From: Devosia sp. SL43
Lineage (GTDB): Bacteria; Pseudomonadota; Alphaproteobacteria; Rhizobiales; Devosiaceae
Assembly: GCF_021729885.1 (NCBI RefSeq)
Contig: NZ_CP063401.1
Location: 372,001 to 436,000, forward strand
Reading direction: 5' to 3'
DNA length: 64,000 bases
This document shows, piece after piece, positions 17,968 through 25,469 of the stretch; the stretch's first letter is position 1, and every line of letters begins with the position of its first letter. Under the pieces are notes generated by a model. The model worked only from the letters and a program-made list of their open reading frames with translations, was not told the origin of the DNA and ran no database searches. Both the position numbers and the translations under genes were made by a program.

Positions 17968-18876
17968 TTAGCGGGTGGAAGCGAGACCATAGGCGGCCTC
18001 GATATCGTCGAGCAGCGTGTTGGCGGCGAACACACCGCCAGCCGCGACCCAGATGGCATCATCGACGCGAAGAGCATTACCGGCCTTGACGGCATCAAGG
18101 TTCTGCCAGAGCGGGTCATCAAGCCAGTCGGCCAGATTGGCCTCGGCCTCGGTGTCATTGGGATCTGGCGAGAAGTAGAAGATTCGATCGGCGGCCAGCT
18201 CGGGAATGCGTTCCTTGGTCAGATCCTCGGCAAACTCGTCCTTGTCCTGTGCAGCAGGACGGGAGAGTCCGACGGCGCTGATGACGACGCCGGGGAAGGA
18301 GTCCTTGAAATACATGCGCGTGCGTGCCGGCGAGATGCGGACCAGCGAGATGGTGTCGCCTGCCTTGTCGCCCAGGGCGTCGTGAATGGCAGCGGCGCGG
18401 GCGTCGAAAGCCGCGATGGCGGCCTGGCCTTCATCGGTCTTTCCGACGGCGTCGGCATAGACCGTGAGATTCTCCTGCCAGACCGCGCCAAGGGTTTCGG
18501 TGAGGACAGTCGGGGCAATTGCCGAGAGCTGCTCGTAAATCTTCTCCTGGCGCACCTTACTGCCCAGGATCAGGTCCGGTTCCAGGGTGGCGATCAGTTC
18601 AAGGTTCGGCTCACCCTCGGTGCCGAGCAGGGTTACCCCACCCATCTGCGGCATCAGGTAGTCATACCAGGGATTGCCCTTCCAGCTTTCCACGGCGCCC
18701 ACCGGTGTGACCCCGACAGCCAGCAGCGCCTCGGTGCCTTCATTGGTCAGCACCACGATGCGCTGCGGATTGTCAGGCACATCGGCAACACCCATGGCAT
18801 GGGTCACGTCGCGGGCCACGGCGGTGCCCGAGAGCAGCATGGCGAGGCTGGAGGCGGCGATGATCGTGCGGATCAC
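17968..18876 (-). CDS. Iron-type ABC transporter substrate-binding protein (tandem paralogue B)
   Basis: A 302-residue periplasmic protein, first gene of the leftward operon and divergent from the second transporter operon. The signal peptide ends GTAVA. It nearly matches paralogue A at both ends but differs more in the middle (for example GEPNLELIATLEPD against SAVNLEVLVSLEPD), which is where ligand contacts of this class lie, so the two copies may bind different ferric complexes. Its position beside the rightward permease/ATPase operon means it could also serve that transporter. Confidence 0.88.
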   Translation of the reverse strand: MIRTIIAASSLAMLLSGTAVARDVTHAMGVADVPDNPQRIVVLTNEGTEALLAVGVTPVGAVESWKGNPWYDYLMPQMGGVTLLGTEGEPNLELIATLEPDLILGSKVRQEKIYEQLSAIAPTVLTETLGAVWQENLTVYADAVGKTDEGQAAIAAFDARAAAIHDALGDKAGDTISLVRISPARTRMYFKDSFPGVVISAVGLSRPAAQDKDEFAEDLTKERIPELAADRIFYFSPDPNDTEAEANLADWLDDPLWQNLDAVKAGNALRVDDAIWVAAGGVFAANTLLDDIEAAYGLASTR

Positions 18877-19003
18877 GGGCGTTTCCTTAGAGTTGGAGTG
18901 AGGCCGTCAGGAGGCCGAACAAAACTTGACAATCCGGCTCTTAAATCGGATGGCTTCTCACCAGAATTTAACCTGACTGTCAATATCAGCAATTGGTGCC
19001 ATC
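18877..19003. promoter_or_regulatory. Divergent promoter region of the two iron-uptake operons
   Basis: This 127-bp gap separates the leftward nine-gene operon from the rightward three-gene operon and must carry both promoters. TTGACA occurs at 18926-18931 (plus strand), without a convincing -10 element at standard spacing. It includes the TGA-N9-TCA palindrome at 18974-18988. Confidence 0.55.
18974..18988. promoter_or_regulatory. Candidate iron-responsive operator (IRO/RirA-type box)
   Basis: TGA (18974-18976), nine bases, TCA (18986-18988): an exact match to the TGA-N9-TCA pattern described for RirA-regulated genes in rhizobia. It lies between the divergent iron operons, 15 bp before the TTG start of the rightward one. 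A single short match can arise by chance, so it is a hypothesis. Confidence 0.4.
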
Positions 19004-20026
19004 TTGACCGCGATAGCTGCAACCTATGATCGCGGAGCGCGGCGACGCATCGGCCGGGGCTCGGTCTATGCCGCCCTTGTCGTTGGGCTTGGAGCGGCGA
19101 TGCTGATCAGCCTCACCCTGGGCTACAAGCTCTATTCGCTGGCCGAAGTCTGGAAAGCGCTCTTTGCCCATGATGGTTCTGAAACCGCCACGGTGATTGC
19201 CGGCCTCAGGCTGCCGCGTGCATTGATCGCGCCGCTGTCTGGGGCCGCCTTGGGCATGGCGGGCGTGATGGTGCAGACCCTGGCGCGCAACCGTATTGCG
19301 TCTCCCGATACGCTGGGCCTCAACGCCGGGGCCTCGCTGGCTGTCGTACTGGCGACGGTGGTGTTTGGGGTGCAGTCGCTGGTCGGCCTGTCGCTGGCCG
19401 CGGCCACAGGTGCCCTGTTGACCAGCGTCGTGGTGTTCGGTTTAGCGGCGGGGGCGGGCGGGCTGTCGCCGCTCAAGATCGTGCTGGTGGGCGTAACCTT
19501 TGCCAGCCTGGCCCATGCGGTGGTGGAGATCGTCCTCACAAGCAATGAAGCGCAGCTGCAGCAATTGCTGTTCTGGCTCTCTGGCGCCTTTGTCGACCGG
19601 CCGATCAGCCTGTTTTTCAACGGCCTGCCGGTGGTAGTGGCCGGGGCGGCGCTGGCCTTCGTGTTGACGACGGCGCTCGACGCCATGCAGGCCGATGACT
19701 CGACCGCTGCCAGCCTCGGGGTGCCCCTCGTGGCGGTGCGGGGGCTGGCCTTTCTCTCCGTATCGCTGCTGACCGGGGCGGCAGTGTCAATGGCCGGACC
19801 CGTAGCCTTCGTCGGCCTCGTCGTGCCCCATATCGCGCGCCGCCTCGTGGGTTTGCGTCATGGGCACCAATTAGCGGCGGCGGCGCTGAGCGGGGCGATC
19901 TATGCGACCCTCGCCGACGTTGCAGCGCGCTTCGTCATCTATCCGGTGGAGGCACCAGTGGGCGCAATCACCGCAGTCGTCGGGGCTGCGGCCCTGCTGG
20001 CCCTGTTGATGCGGAGGTTGGCATGA
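19004..20026 (+). CDS. FecCD-family ABC transporter permease
   Basis: A 340-residue inner-membrane permease: LRLPRALIAPLSGAALGMAG, QTLARNRIASPDTLGLNAGA and GPVAFVGLVVPHIARRLVG. The start is set at TTG 19004 because no in-frame ATG occurs until well inside the first helix; the RBS is weak. It is the first gene of the rightward operon and overlaps the next permease gene by four bases. The operon has no binding-protein gene of its own, so it presumably uses one of the five encoded on the opposite strand. Confidence 0.9.
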   Translation: MTAIAATYDRGARRRIGRGSVYAALVVGLGAAMLISLTLGYKLYSLAEVWKALFAHDGSETATVIAGLRLPRALIAPLSGAALGMAGVMVQTLARNRIASPDTLGLNAGASLAVVLATVVFGVQSLVGLSLAAATGALLTSVVVFGLAAGAGGLSPLKIVLVGVTFASLAHAVVEIVLTSNEAQLQQLLFWLSGAFVDRPISLFFNGLPVVVAGAALAFVLTTALDAMQADDSTAASLGVPLVAVRGLAFLSVSLLTGAAVSMAGPVAFVGLVVPHIARRLVGLRHGHQLAAAALSGAIYATLADVAARFVIYPVEAPVGAITAVVGAAALLALLMRRLA

Positions 20027-21063
20027 CTGACGTCGCCCTTCCTCCGCGCCCGGCAGTCGTCCGCACAACTGCAACCGTGCTGGCCGTCGCGGGCATCTTC
20101 GCGCTGCTGGTCCTCGCCGGTGTCGGCTTCGGCTCGACCTGGATCCCGCTGGAAACCGTGGCCAGCGTGCTGCTGGGAGGCGGAGAAAGGACCGACAAGC
20201 TCGTGGTGCTGCAGTTGCGCCTGCCGCGCGTGGCAGCAGCCGCCCTGGCCGCCGGCGCAATTGCCTATGCAGGCTATCTCTTGCAGCGCATCACCCGCAA
20301 CGAGCTGGCTTCGCCCGGCGTGCTCGGTGTGGTCGACGGCGCAGCGCTGGGTGTCGTGCTGTTCATGGCAATCTTTGTCGGCGAATCCAATTCGCTGACC
20401 GTGTCGGTGGCCTGGCAGCCGCTCGCTGCCGCGATTGGGGCCATTGCCGCCATTTGCCTGGTCTTCCTGCTTTCGGGCCGACAGGCCTCCTCGGCCATTC
20501 GCCTCCTGCTGTTCGGCATTGCCGTGGCGGCCGTATGCAAGGCGCTGACCACGATCTTCATGCTGATCGGGCCGATCTACCAGGCTTCGCAGGCGGCGCG
20601 CTGGCTCGCCGGGGCGGTCAACACCATCAACTGGACCGAAATCCAGCTCATGTTGGCCGTGCTCGTGCCGGTGGGGATCGTCGCGGCCATCGCGGCGCGG
20701 CAGCTGCCACCCGCCGATCTCGATGATACCTCCTCGCGGAGTATCGGTCTCAACCTGCCGGTCTATCGTATCTTCATCTTCTTCCTCGCCGCATTGCTGA
20801 CCGCAGGCGCAGTGGCCTTTGTCGGCGGAGTGAGCTTCATCGGCCTCTTGGCGCCGCATCTGGCGCGTTTGTTGGTCGGGCGGGCGCGAGCTGCCGGGAT
20901 CATCGTCTCGATCCTATTGGGCGCCATCATCCTGGTCGGCGCCGACCTGCTCGTCCGCGTGGCGTTTGCACCGCTCGAAGTGCCGGCGGGGACGGTGACC
21001 GCCGTGATCGGCGCCCCCTATTTTCTCTTCCTCCTCATGCGCAAGGACAAGACCAATGGATGA
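20023..21063 (+). CDS. FecCD-family ABC transporter permease
   Basis: A 346-residue permease, partner of the preceding one: LRLPRVAAAALAAGAIAYAG, QRITRNELASPGVLGVVDGA and VGGVSFIGLLAPHLARLLVG. The start ATG overlaps the upstream stop (ATGA) and its 3' end overlaps the ATPase gene by eight bases. Together the two subunits should form the membrane channel of the second ferric-siderophore importer. Confidence 0.9.
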   Translation: MTDVALPPRPAVVRTTATVLAVAGIFALLVLAGVGFGSTWIPLETVASVLLGGGERTDKLVVLQLRLPRVAAAALAAGAIAYAGYLLQRITRNELASPGVLGVVDGAALGVVLFMAIFVGESNSLTVSVAWQPLAAAIGAIAAICLVFLLSGRQASSAIRLLLFGIAVAAVCKALTTIFMLIGPIYQASQAARWLAGAVNTINWTEIQLMLAVLVPVGIVAAIAARQLPPADLDDTSSRSIGLNLPVYRIFIFFLAALLTAGAVAFVGGVSFIGLLAPHLARLLVGRARAAGIIVSILLGAIILVGADLLVRVAFAPLEVPAGTVTAVIGAPYFLFLLMRKDKTNG

Positions 21064-21859
21064 GCAGCTTGCCAGCCGCATCGAGGTCAAAGCTCTGACC
21101 CTTGCCTATGGCAGCGATGTGGTGCTGGACGCGCTGAGCCTCCCCATTCCCAAGGGACAGATTACAGTGCTGGCCGGGCCCAATGGTTGCGGGAAGTCGA
21201 CCTTGCTGCGCGCCATCAGGCGGCTGCATGCGCCGCAATCGGGACAGGTGCTGCTCGACGCCGAGGACATCTCAAAATTCAACGGCAAGGCGCTGGGTCG
21301 CAGGATCGGCCTCCTCGCGCAAAGCCCCAGTGCGCCGCCGGACATGACGGTGGAAGAACTGGTGCGCTTGGGACGCTATCCCCATCAGGCCATGCTGCAA
21401 CCCTGGAGTGCGGGCGACGATGCGGCGGTCGCTGCAGCCATGGCGGGAACCGGCGTTGATACGATGCGGCAGCGGCGCATCGGCTCACTCTCGGGTGGGC
21501 AGTTGCAGCGCGCCTGGATCGCCATGGTGCTGGCGCAGGAGACCGACACGATCTGCCTCGATGAGCCGGTCAATCACCTCGATATGGCCCATCAGCTTGA
21601 TTGCCTCGACCTGGTGACCCGGCTCAACAGGGAGCAGGGGCGCACAATTGTCCTAGTGCTGCACGATCTCAACCTTGCCGCGCGCTATGCAGACCAACTG
21701 GTCTTCGTCGCCAACGGCAAGGTGCGCGAGCGCGGCGCTCCGGAAGCGATGATGCGCTCAGACCTCATTGCCGAAGTCTTCAGTGTCGATGCCGAGATTA
21801 TCCTTGACCCGGTGCACCAGCGACCCATCTGCATTCCCCATCGAAGGCACAGGTCATAG
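21056..21859 (+). CDS. Iron-siderophore-type ABC transporter ATP-binding protein
   Basis: A 267-residue FecE/FhuC-like ATPase with Walker A GPNGCGKSTLL, signature LSGGQLQRAWIAM, Walker B TICLDEPVNHLD and switch histidine in VLHDLNLAARYAD. The Walker B extension has VNHLD where most relatives have TTFLD or TTHLD; the catalytic Glu is intact. It is the last gene of the rightward operon. The remnant of an unrelated amino-acid-transport ATPase gene begins immediately downstream on the opposite strand. Confidence 0.93.
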   Translation: MDEQLASRIEVKALTLAYGSDVVLDALSLPIPKGQITVLAGPNGCGKSTLLRAIRRLHAPQSGQVLLDAEDISKFNGKALGRRIGLLAQSPSAPPDMTVEELVRLGRYPHQAMLQPWSAGDDAAVAAAMAGTGVDTMRQRRIGSLSGGQLQRAWIAMVLAQETDTICLDEPVNHLDMAHQLDCLDLVTRLNREQGRTIVLVLHDLNLAARYADQLVFVANGKVRERGAPEAMMRSDLIAEVFSVDAEIILDPVHQRPICIPHRRHRS

Positions 21860-22195
21860 GCGGTGGCGCGGATTCTACAATTCGACCGGCATCCATGAAC
21901 ACCACATGGTCCGTGACGCGCCGGACAAAGCCCATGTCATGAGTGACGATCATGGTCTTTCCGACCTCGGCCAGTGGTATCATTGTCTCCAGCACCTCCT
22001 TGACCGTCAAGTGCCGAAGTCGGATGGTCGAACAGCATACCTTCGGATCCATGCAAATGGCGCGCACAATGGCCACGCGCTGCCGTTGCCCGTCGGACGA
22101 CTGGCCGGGTCATTTTTGCGCCGGTGGTGCGGGGTCGGACAACGCCTCTCGTGCCACCCGTTCCACATTGCTCAAGACGGTGTCGGTTCATTTCG
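21855..22195 (-). pseudogene. Remnant of a polar amino acid ABC transporter ATPase gene (GlnQ/HisP type)
   Basis: The minus strand encodes pieces of a GlnQ-like ATPase in different frames: QRQRVAIVRAICMDPKV, then (another frame) GMLFDHPTSALDGQ for Walker B and D loop, then KEVLETMIPLAEVGKTM and VTHDMGFVRRVTDHVVFMDAGRIVE. Walker A and the N-terminal half are missing and the signature region carries a stop codon. It is therefore a truncated, frameshifted pseudogene. It fills the gap between the iron island and msrA and may mark the edge of a rearranged segment. Confidence 0.75.
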
Positions 22196-22278
22196 CCGTG
22201 AAACGGCTGATCTGACGTAACCTTGGGAGCATATAGAGCGAACTGACGAGCAGATTGCTCAAACCAAGGTTCGCTCTC

Positions 22279-23010
22279 ATGTCTATTTCCCGCACTATTG
22301 CTATACGCCGTCCGCTGGCCCGGCGCGCCGCACTGGCCTCCCTGCTTATCCTGCCCGCACTGGCCTTCGCGCTATGGAATCAGCCCATCACTGCGCAGGA
22401 AGCGCCGGTTGTCATTCCTGCACCGACCAAAGCCTTCTCGGAAACCGGCACCACCGCCACAGCGGTTTTCGCCGGCGGCTGTTTCTGGGGCGTGCAGGGC
22501 GTATTTCAGCACGTCAAGGGCGTGACCCGCGCGGTCTCTGGATATTCTGGCGGCGCCGCCGAAACCGCGACCTATGAGCTGACCGGCAGCGGCACCACCG
22601 GCCATGCCGAGGCCGTCGAAGTGACCTATGACCCATCGGTTGTGAGCTATGGCGAGCTGTTGCAGATCTACTTTTCGGTCGCCCACAACCCAACGCAGCT
22701 GAACTATCAGGGGCCAGATCGCGGCACGCAGTATCGTTCGACCATTTTCCCGGTGACTCCGGAGCAGGGTGAGTACGCAGAGGCCTACATTGCTGAGCTC
22801 GACGCGGCCGACCTGTTTGAAGGACCGATCGTTACGACAATCGAGCCCTTCCAGGCCTTCTACGCAGCTGAGCAATATCATCAGGACTTCCTGACCCTCA
22901 ACCCGACCTGGCCCTACATCGTGGTCCATGACCTGCCCAAGATCGCTGCGTTGAAAGCAATTTTTCCCGACGCCTATCGCGACGAACCGGTGCTCGTTGG
23001 CGCCCTGTAG
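22279..23010 (+). CDS. msrA: Peptide-methionine (S)-S-oxide reductase, exported
   Basis: A 243-residue MsrA that reduces methionine-S-sulfoxide in proteins. The catalytic motif GCFWG (Cys68) lies in TAVFAGGCFWGVQGVF, with GYSGG and YHQDFL further on. Residues 1-40 form a basic then hydrophobic leader (RRPLARRAALASLLILPALAF), so the enzyme is probably exported to the periplasm or anchored, unlike the short cytosolic form. ATG 22279 has AAGG 8 bp upstream; TTG 22255 is a weaker alternative. A strong hairpin follows. Confidence 0.92.
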   Translation: MSISRTIAIRRPLARRAALASLLILPALAFALWNQPITAQEAPVVIPAPTKAFSETGTTATAVFAGGCFWGVQGVFQHVKGVTRAVSGYSGGAAETATYELTGSGTTGHAEAVEVTYDPSVVSYGELLQIYFSVAHNPTQLNYQGPDRGTQYRSTIFPVTPEQGEYAEAYIAELDAADLFEGPIVTTIEPFQAFYAAEQYHQDFLTLNPTWPYIVVHDLPKIAALKAIFPDAYRDEPVLVGAL

Positions 23011-23024
23011 CGGGCAAAGGCTTG

Positions 23025-23054
23025 CACAGGCGGGCCGACTGACGCCCGCCTGTG
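23025..23054 (+). terminator. Hairpin after msrA
   Basis: An 11-bp perfect stem CACAGGCGGGC/GCCCGCCTGTG with an 8-nt loop, 14 bp after the msrA stop codon. No T-tract follows, so termination strength is uncertain. Confidence 0.55.
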
Positions 23055-23088
23055 ACACATCTGCAACGCTCGACTGGTGCCCTATTTT

Positions 23089-23105
23089 CGCCCCCTGAGG
23101 GACCG
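23089..23105 (+). promoter_or_regulatory. Shared upstream element, copy 1 (before the first OMP gene)
   Basis: CGCCCCCTGAGGGACCG here recurs as CGCCCCTTTTGAGGGACCG at 23931-23949. Each lies about 160-180 bp before the start codon of one of two related outer-membrane protein genes. It could be part of a common promoter/leader or simply conserved duplicated sequence. Confidence 0.35.
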
Positions 23106-23268
23106 GTTTTCGCCGGCTCACTCCAGCAAACGTGGCATGTCGGCTATTTCCGAAGCCCGGCTTTATCGGGTCGCCTACGGGGAATCGCCTCAACGACCCT
23201 GACCGGAACCGCCACACAATCCCGGCGTTTCCAGCTCAGACGGTCCACTAGTAGTAAGGAGAACGGCG

Positions 23269-23814
23269 ATGAGCATGTTCAACAAACTGGCGCTATCGGC
23301 GCTTGCCACAACTCTGACCATGGGGACCGCGTTCGCGGCGGACCTGATCACCGTGCCGACCAGCACGCCCGTCGAGATGCCCGTCTATGAGGAGCCGGGT
23401 TTTGATTGGAGCGGCTTCTATGCGGGTTTCTACGGTGAGGCACAATCCAGCGCGGTAGGCGGAACCCAGTACGGTCTGGGTATCCAGGCAGGCGTGAATG
23501 CCCAGTTCGATTTTTACCTCCTCGGTGCAGAAGTGGCCGTGCATGGCCTGACCGGCGATGTTGGCAACACCAGCTATGGCCAGATTCTTGGCCGCGCCGG
23601 CCTGGTCGTTACCGATGATGTACTGGTCTATGCCGCTGGCGGTTACGGCATCGACCTGGGCCTACCGGATGAGCAGGACGCGCTGCTCGGCGGTGGCATC
23701 GAAGTGGCCGTAACTGATAACATCTCGATTGAGGCGCAGTATCTCCACGCCTTCCCTCTCACCGGCGGTAATGCCAAGGACCAGGTGACCGTGGGCGCAA
23801 ACTTCCACTTCTAG
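23269..23814 (+). CDS. Small outer-membrane beta-barrel protein (Omp25/31-like)
   Basis: A 181-residue protein with signal peptide cleaved after FAA (about residue 23) and the Hyphomicrobiales porin-family hallmark GFDWSGFYAGFYG. Alternating hydrophobic strands end in a C-terminal aromatic residue (VGANFHF), the usual BAM recognition signal. It should form an eight-stranded outer-membrane barrel. AAGGAGAACGG lies just before the ATG. A related gene follows 312 bp downstream, each with its own terminator. Confidence 0.85.
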   Translation: MSMFNKLALSALATTLTMGTAFAADLITVPTSTPVEMPVYEEPGFDWSGFYAGFYGEAQSSAVGGTQYGLGIQAGVNAQFDFYLLGAEVAVHGLTGDVGNTSYGQILGRAGLVVTDDVLVYAAGGYGIDLGLPDEQDALLGGGIEVAVTDNISIEAQYLHAFPLTGGNAKDQVTVGANFHF

Positions 23815-23836
23815 AAATCGAATCGCCGACCAGGAG

Positions 23837-23866
23837 AACGGCCTCGCTCGCGGGGCCGTTTTTTTG
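23837..23866 (+). terminator. Intrinsic terminator of the first OMP gene
   Basis: Stem AACGGCC (23837-23843) with GGCCGTT (23854-23860), followed by a run of T residues, 22 bp after the stop codon. Confidence 0.85.
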
Positions 23867-24126
23867 TTTCCTGCGCCGCCACAATCGCTTGACGGCACGA
23901 CTCGGTCAGGTCCAGATTGCGACACCTCGTCGCCCCTTTTGAGGGACCGATTAGTGGCATTTGTATCAAACTGGGCCAAAATCGCGGCATTGGTGCAACA
24001 CCAGCCCCGGAATGGTCACCTAACGTTATCCGCACTGCCTAATTTGCGTAACTGAAGGGTTGTCACGCGCGTTGAGGTGATGCATCTAGTCGGTCGACTA
24101 CGGTTAACTCTATGGGAGTGCAAGAT
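23867..24126 (+). other. Leader region between the two OMP genes
   Basis: It contains the second copy of the shared element at 23931-23949 and the presumed promoter and 5' leader of the second OMP gene. I see no gene in it and no convincing -35/-10 pair. Confidence 0.45.
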
Positions 24127-24702
24127 ATGTTTGTACGTTCGCTTTCTCTCGGTGTGGCTGCTGCCGCGCTGCTCGCCGGTGGTGCTCAGGCTGCTGACCT
24201 GATCATCCCAACGACCCCCGTTCCGATCTACGAAGCTGCCGGCTTCGATTGGGAAGGTCTCTATGCTGGTGTGCGTCTCGGCGGCCAGTTCGTCGGCACC
24301 GCTGCTTATGGCGGCATTGCTGCTGGTCCGGCCATCACCGGTGGTGTTATCGGTGGCGCCGTCGGCGTGAACTTCGTTCCGGCCGACCCGTTCCTGGTCG
24401 GTGTTGAAGTCACTGGCGACTACATCTGGTTCAACGGCTTCTCGACCGGCGAATTCTTCGCCAACCTGCGCGCAGGTGCCATCGTAACCGACCAGGTTCT
24501 CGTTTACGCCCTGGGCGGCGTTGGCGTTCAGTCGACCGGCGGCGCAAGCAACAGCATCTACCAGCTCGGTGGTGGTGTTGAATTCGCAGTGACCGACGCG
24601 ATCACCGTTCGCGGTGAAATCGTTGGCCAGGGCGACTTCACCGGTGGCGACGACTTCTTCGAAGCCGCCAAGGCCACCGTCGGCGTGTTCTACCACTTCT
24701 AA
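24127..24702 (+). CDS. Small outer-membrane beta-barrel protein (Omp25/31-like), paralogue
   Basis: A 191-residue paralogue of the preceding gene: signal peptide MFVRSLSLGVAAAALLAGG ending AQAA, hallmark GFDWEGLYAGVRLGGQF, barrel strands and terminal VGVFYHF. Start at ATG 24127, with GGAG 8 bp upstream; ATG 24112 lies within the RBS region. Codons are strongly biased to a few synonyms (GCT, GGC, GGT, GTT, ACC), suggesting high expression, as for abundant Omp25/31 proteins. Three hairpins follow. Confidence 0.87.
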   Translation: MFVRSLSLGVAAAALLAGGAQAADLIIPTTPVPIYEAAGFDWEGLYAGVRLGGQFVGTAAYGGIAAGPAITGGVIGGAVGVNFVPADPFLVGVEVTGDYIWFNGFSTGEFFANLRAGAIVTDQVLVYALGGVGVQSTGGASNSIYQLGGGVEFAVTDAITVRGEIVGQGDFTGGDDFFEAAKATVGVFYHF

Positions 24703-24717
24703 GATTTGCAATCGGGC

Positions 24718-24827
24718 AGGGCGGTAAACCGCCCTCTCGACCCAGCGTCTTGCAAACCCAATTCGGCGAACCACAGTAGTGGTTCGCCGTTTTGGTTCAA
24801 AGGGCTCCGCCATGGCGGAGCCTTTTT
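24718..24827 (+). terminator. Three successive hairpins, two with T-tracts, after the second OMP gene
   Basis: Hairpin 1: AGGGCGG/CCGCCCT (24718-24735), no T-tract. Hairpin 2: an 11-bp perfect stem CGGCGAACCAC/GTGGTTCGCCG (24764-24789) followed by TTTT. Hairpin 3: GGCTCCGC/GCGGAGCC (24803-24822) followed by TTTTT. The array would firmly insulate the nuo operon from the strongly expressed OMP gene. Confidence 0.85.
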
Positions 24828-25103
24828 GTTTTGTACCGATTGATTCTGCCTCCGCTCGCCATTTCTGGAGCAACGTTTTCGGCGCAACGGCTTGCCCTGA
24901 AAATCCCCGATGCAGCACGGCCATTCTCGCTTATGGCAACTTCTATATATGATGATTTTGCTCATATTTTCTTTCCCTTGAAACCGGATAGCCAAAGGTC
25001 TAAGCCCAAGCCATCAACTGTCGTGTCGGTTCGCTCGCCCCAATTGCCTGTAGAACTCTCGCGGCGCCGGTCGCCCGGACCGGTCTAGAACACAGGCTGC
25101 CGC
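24828..25103 (+). promoter_or_regulatory. Upstream region of the nuo operon
   Basis: These 276 bp precede nuoA and must contain its promoter. An AT-rich stretch at about 24940-24975 and a TTGAAA at 24979-24984 are candidate elements, but I cannot define a clear -10 box. No gene is visible. Confidence 0.4.
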
Positions 25104-25469
25104 ATGACTGATTTGCTCAGCGAATATCTGCCAATTGTCCTTTTCATCGGCCTTTCGGCCGTTATCGGACTGGCTCTGCTGGTTGTTCCATTTCTCGTCG
25201 CCGTGAAGAACCCGGACCCCGAAAAGGTCTCGGCCTTCGAAGCCGGTTTTGATGCCTTTGACGATGCCCGCATGAAGTTCGACGTGCGATTCTATCTTGT
25301 GTCGATTCTCTTCATCATCTTCGACCTTGAAGTGGCATTTCTCTTCCCCTGGGCTGTGGCCTTCCGCGATGTCGGCTGGTTCGGATTCTGGTCGATGATG
25401 ATCTTCTTGGGCGTGCTGACGGTTGGCTTTATCTACGAGTGGCGGAAGGGGGCTTTGGAATGGGATTGA
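25104..25469 (+). CDS. nuoA: NADH-quinone oxidoreductase subunit A
   Basis: A 121-residue membrane subunit of complex I (ND3 homologue) with three helices. The conserved matrix/cytoplasmic loop is [44 protein letters not shown] shortened here to its key parts: FEAGF, FDVRFY and DLE. First gene of a nuoA-N operon; its end overlaps the nuoB start by ten bases. Confidence 0.96.
   Translation: MTDLLSEYLPIVLFIGLSAVIGLALLVVPFLVAVKNPDPEKVSAFEAGFDAFDDARMKFDVRFYLVSILFIIFDLEVAFLFPWAVAFRDVGWFGFWSMMIFLGVLTVGFIYEWRKGALEWD

Noticed and set aside
19939..20859. 306-codon open frame antisense to a permease gene
   Set aside because: The plus-strand frame is a clear FecCD permease; the antisense product is low-complexity Gln/Asp/Gly/Arg.
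24016..24924. 302-codon frame antisense to the second OMP gene
   Set aside because: The OMP gene on the plus strand has signal peptide, RBS and terminators; the antisense frame runs through all three hairpins.
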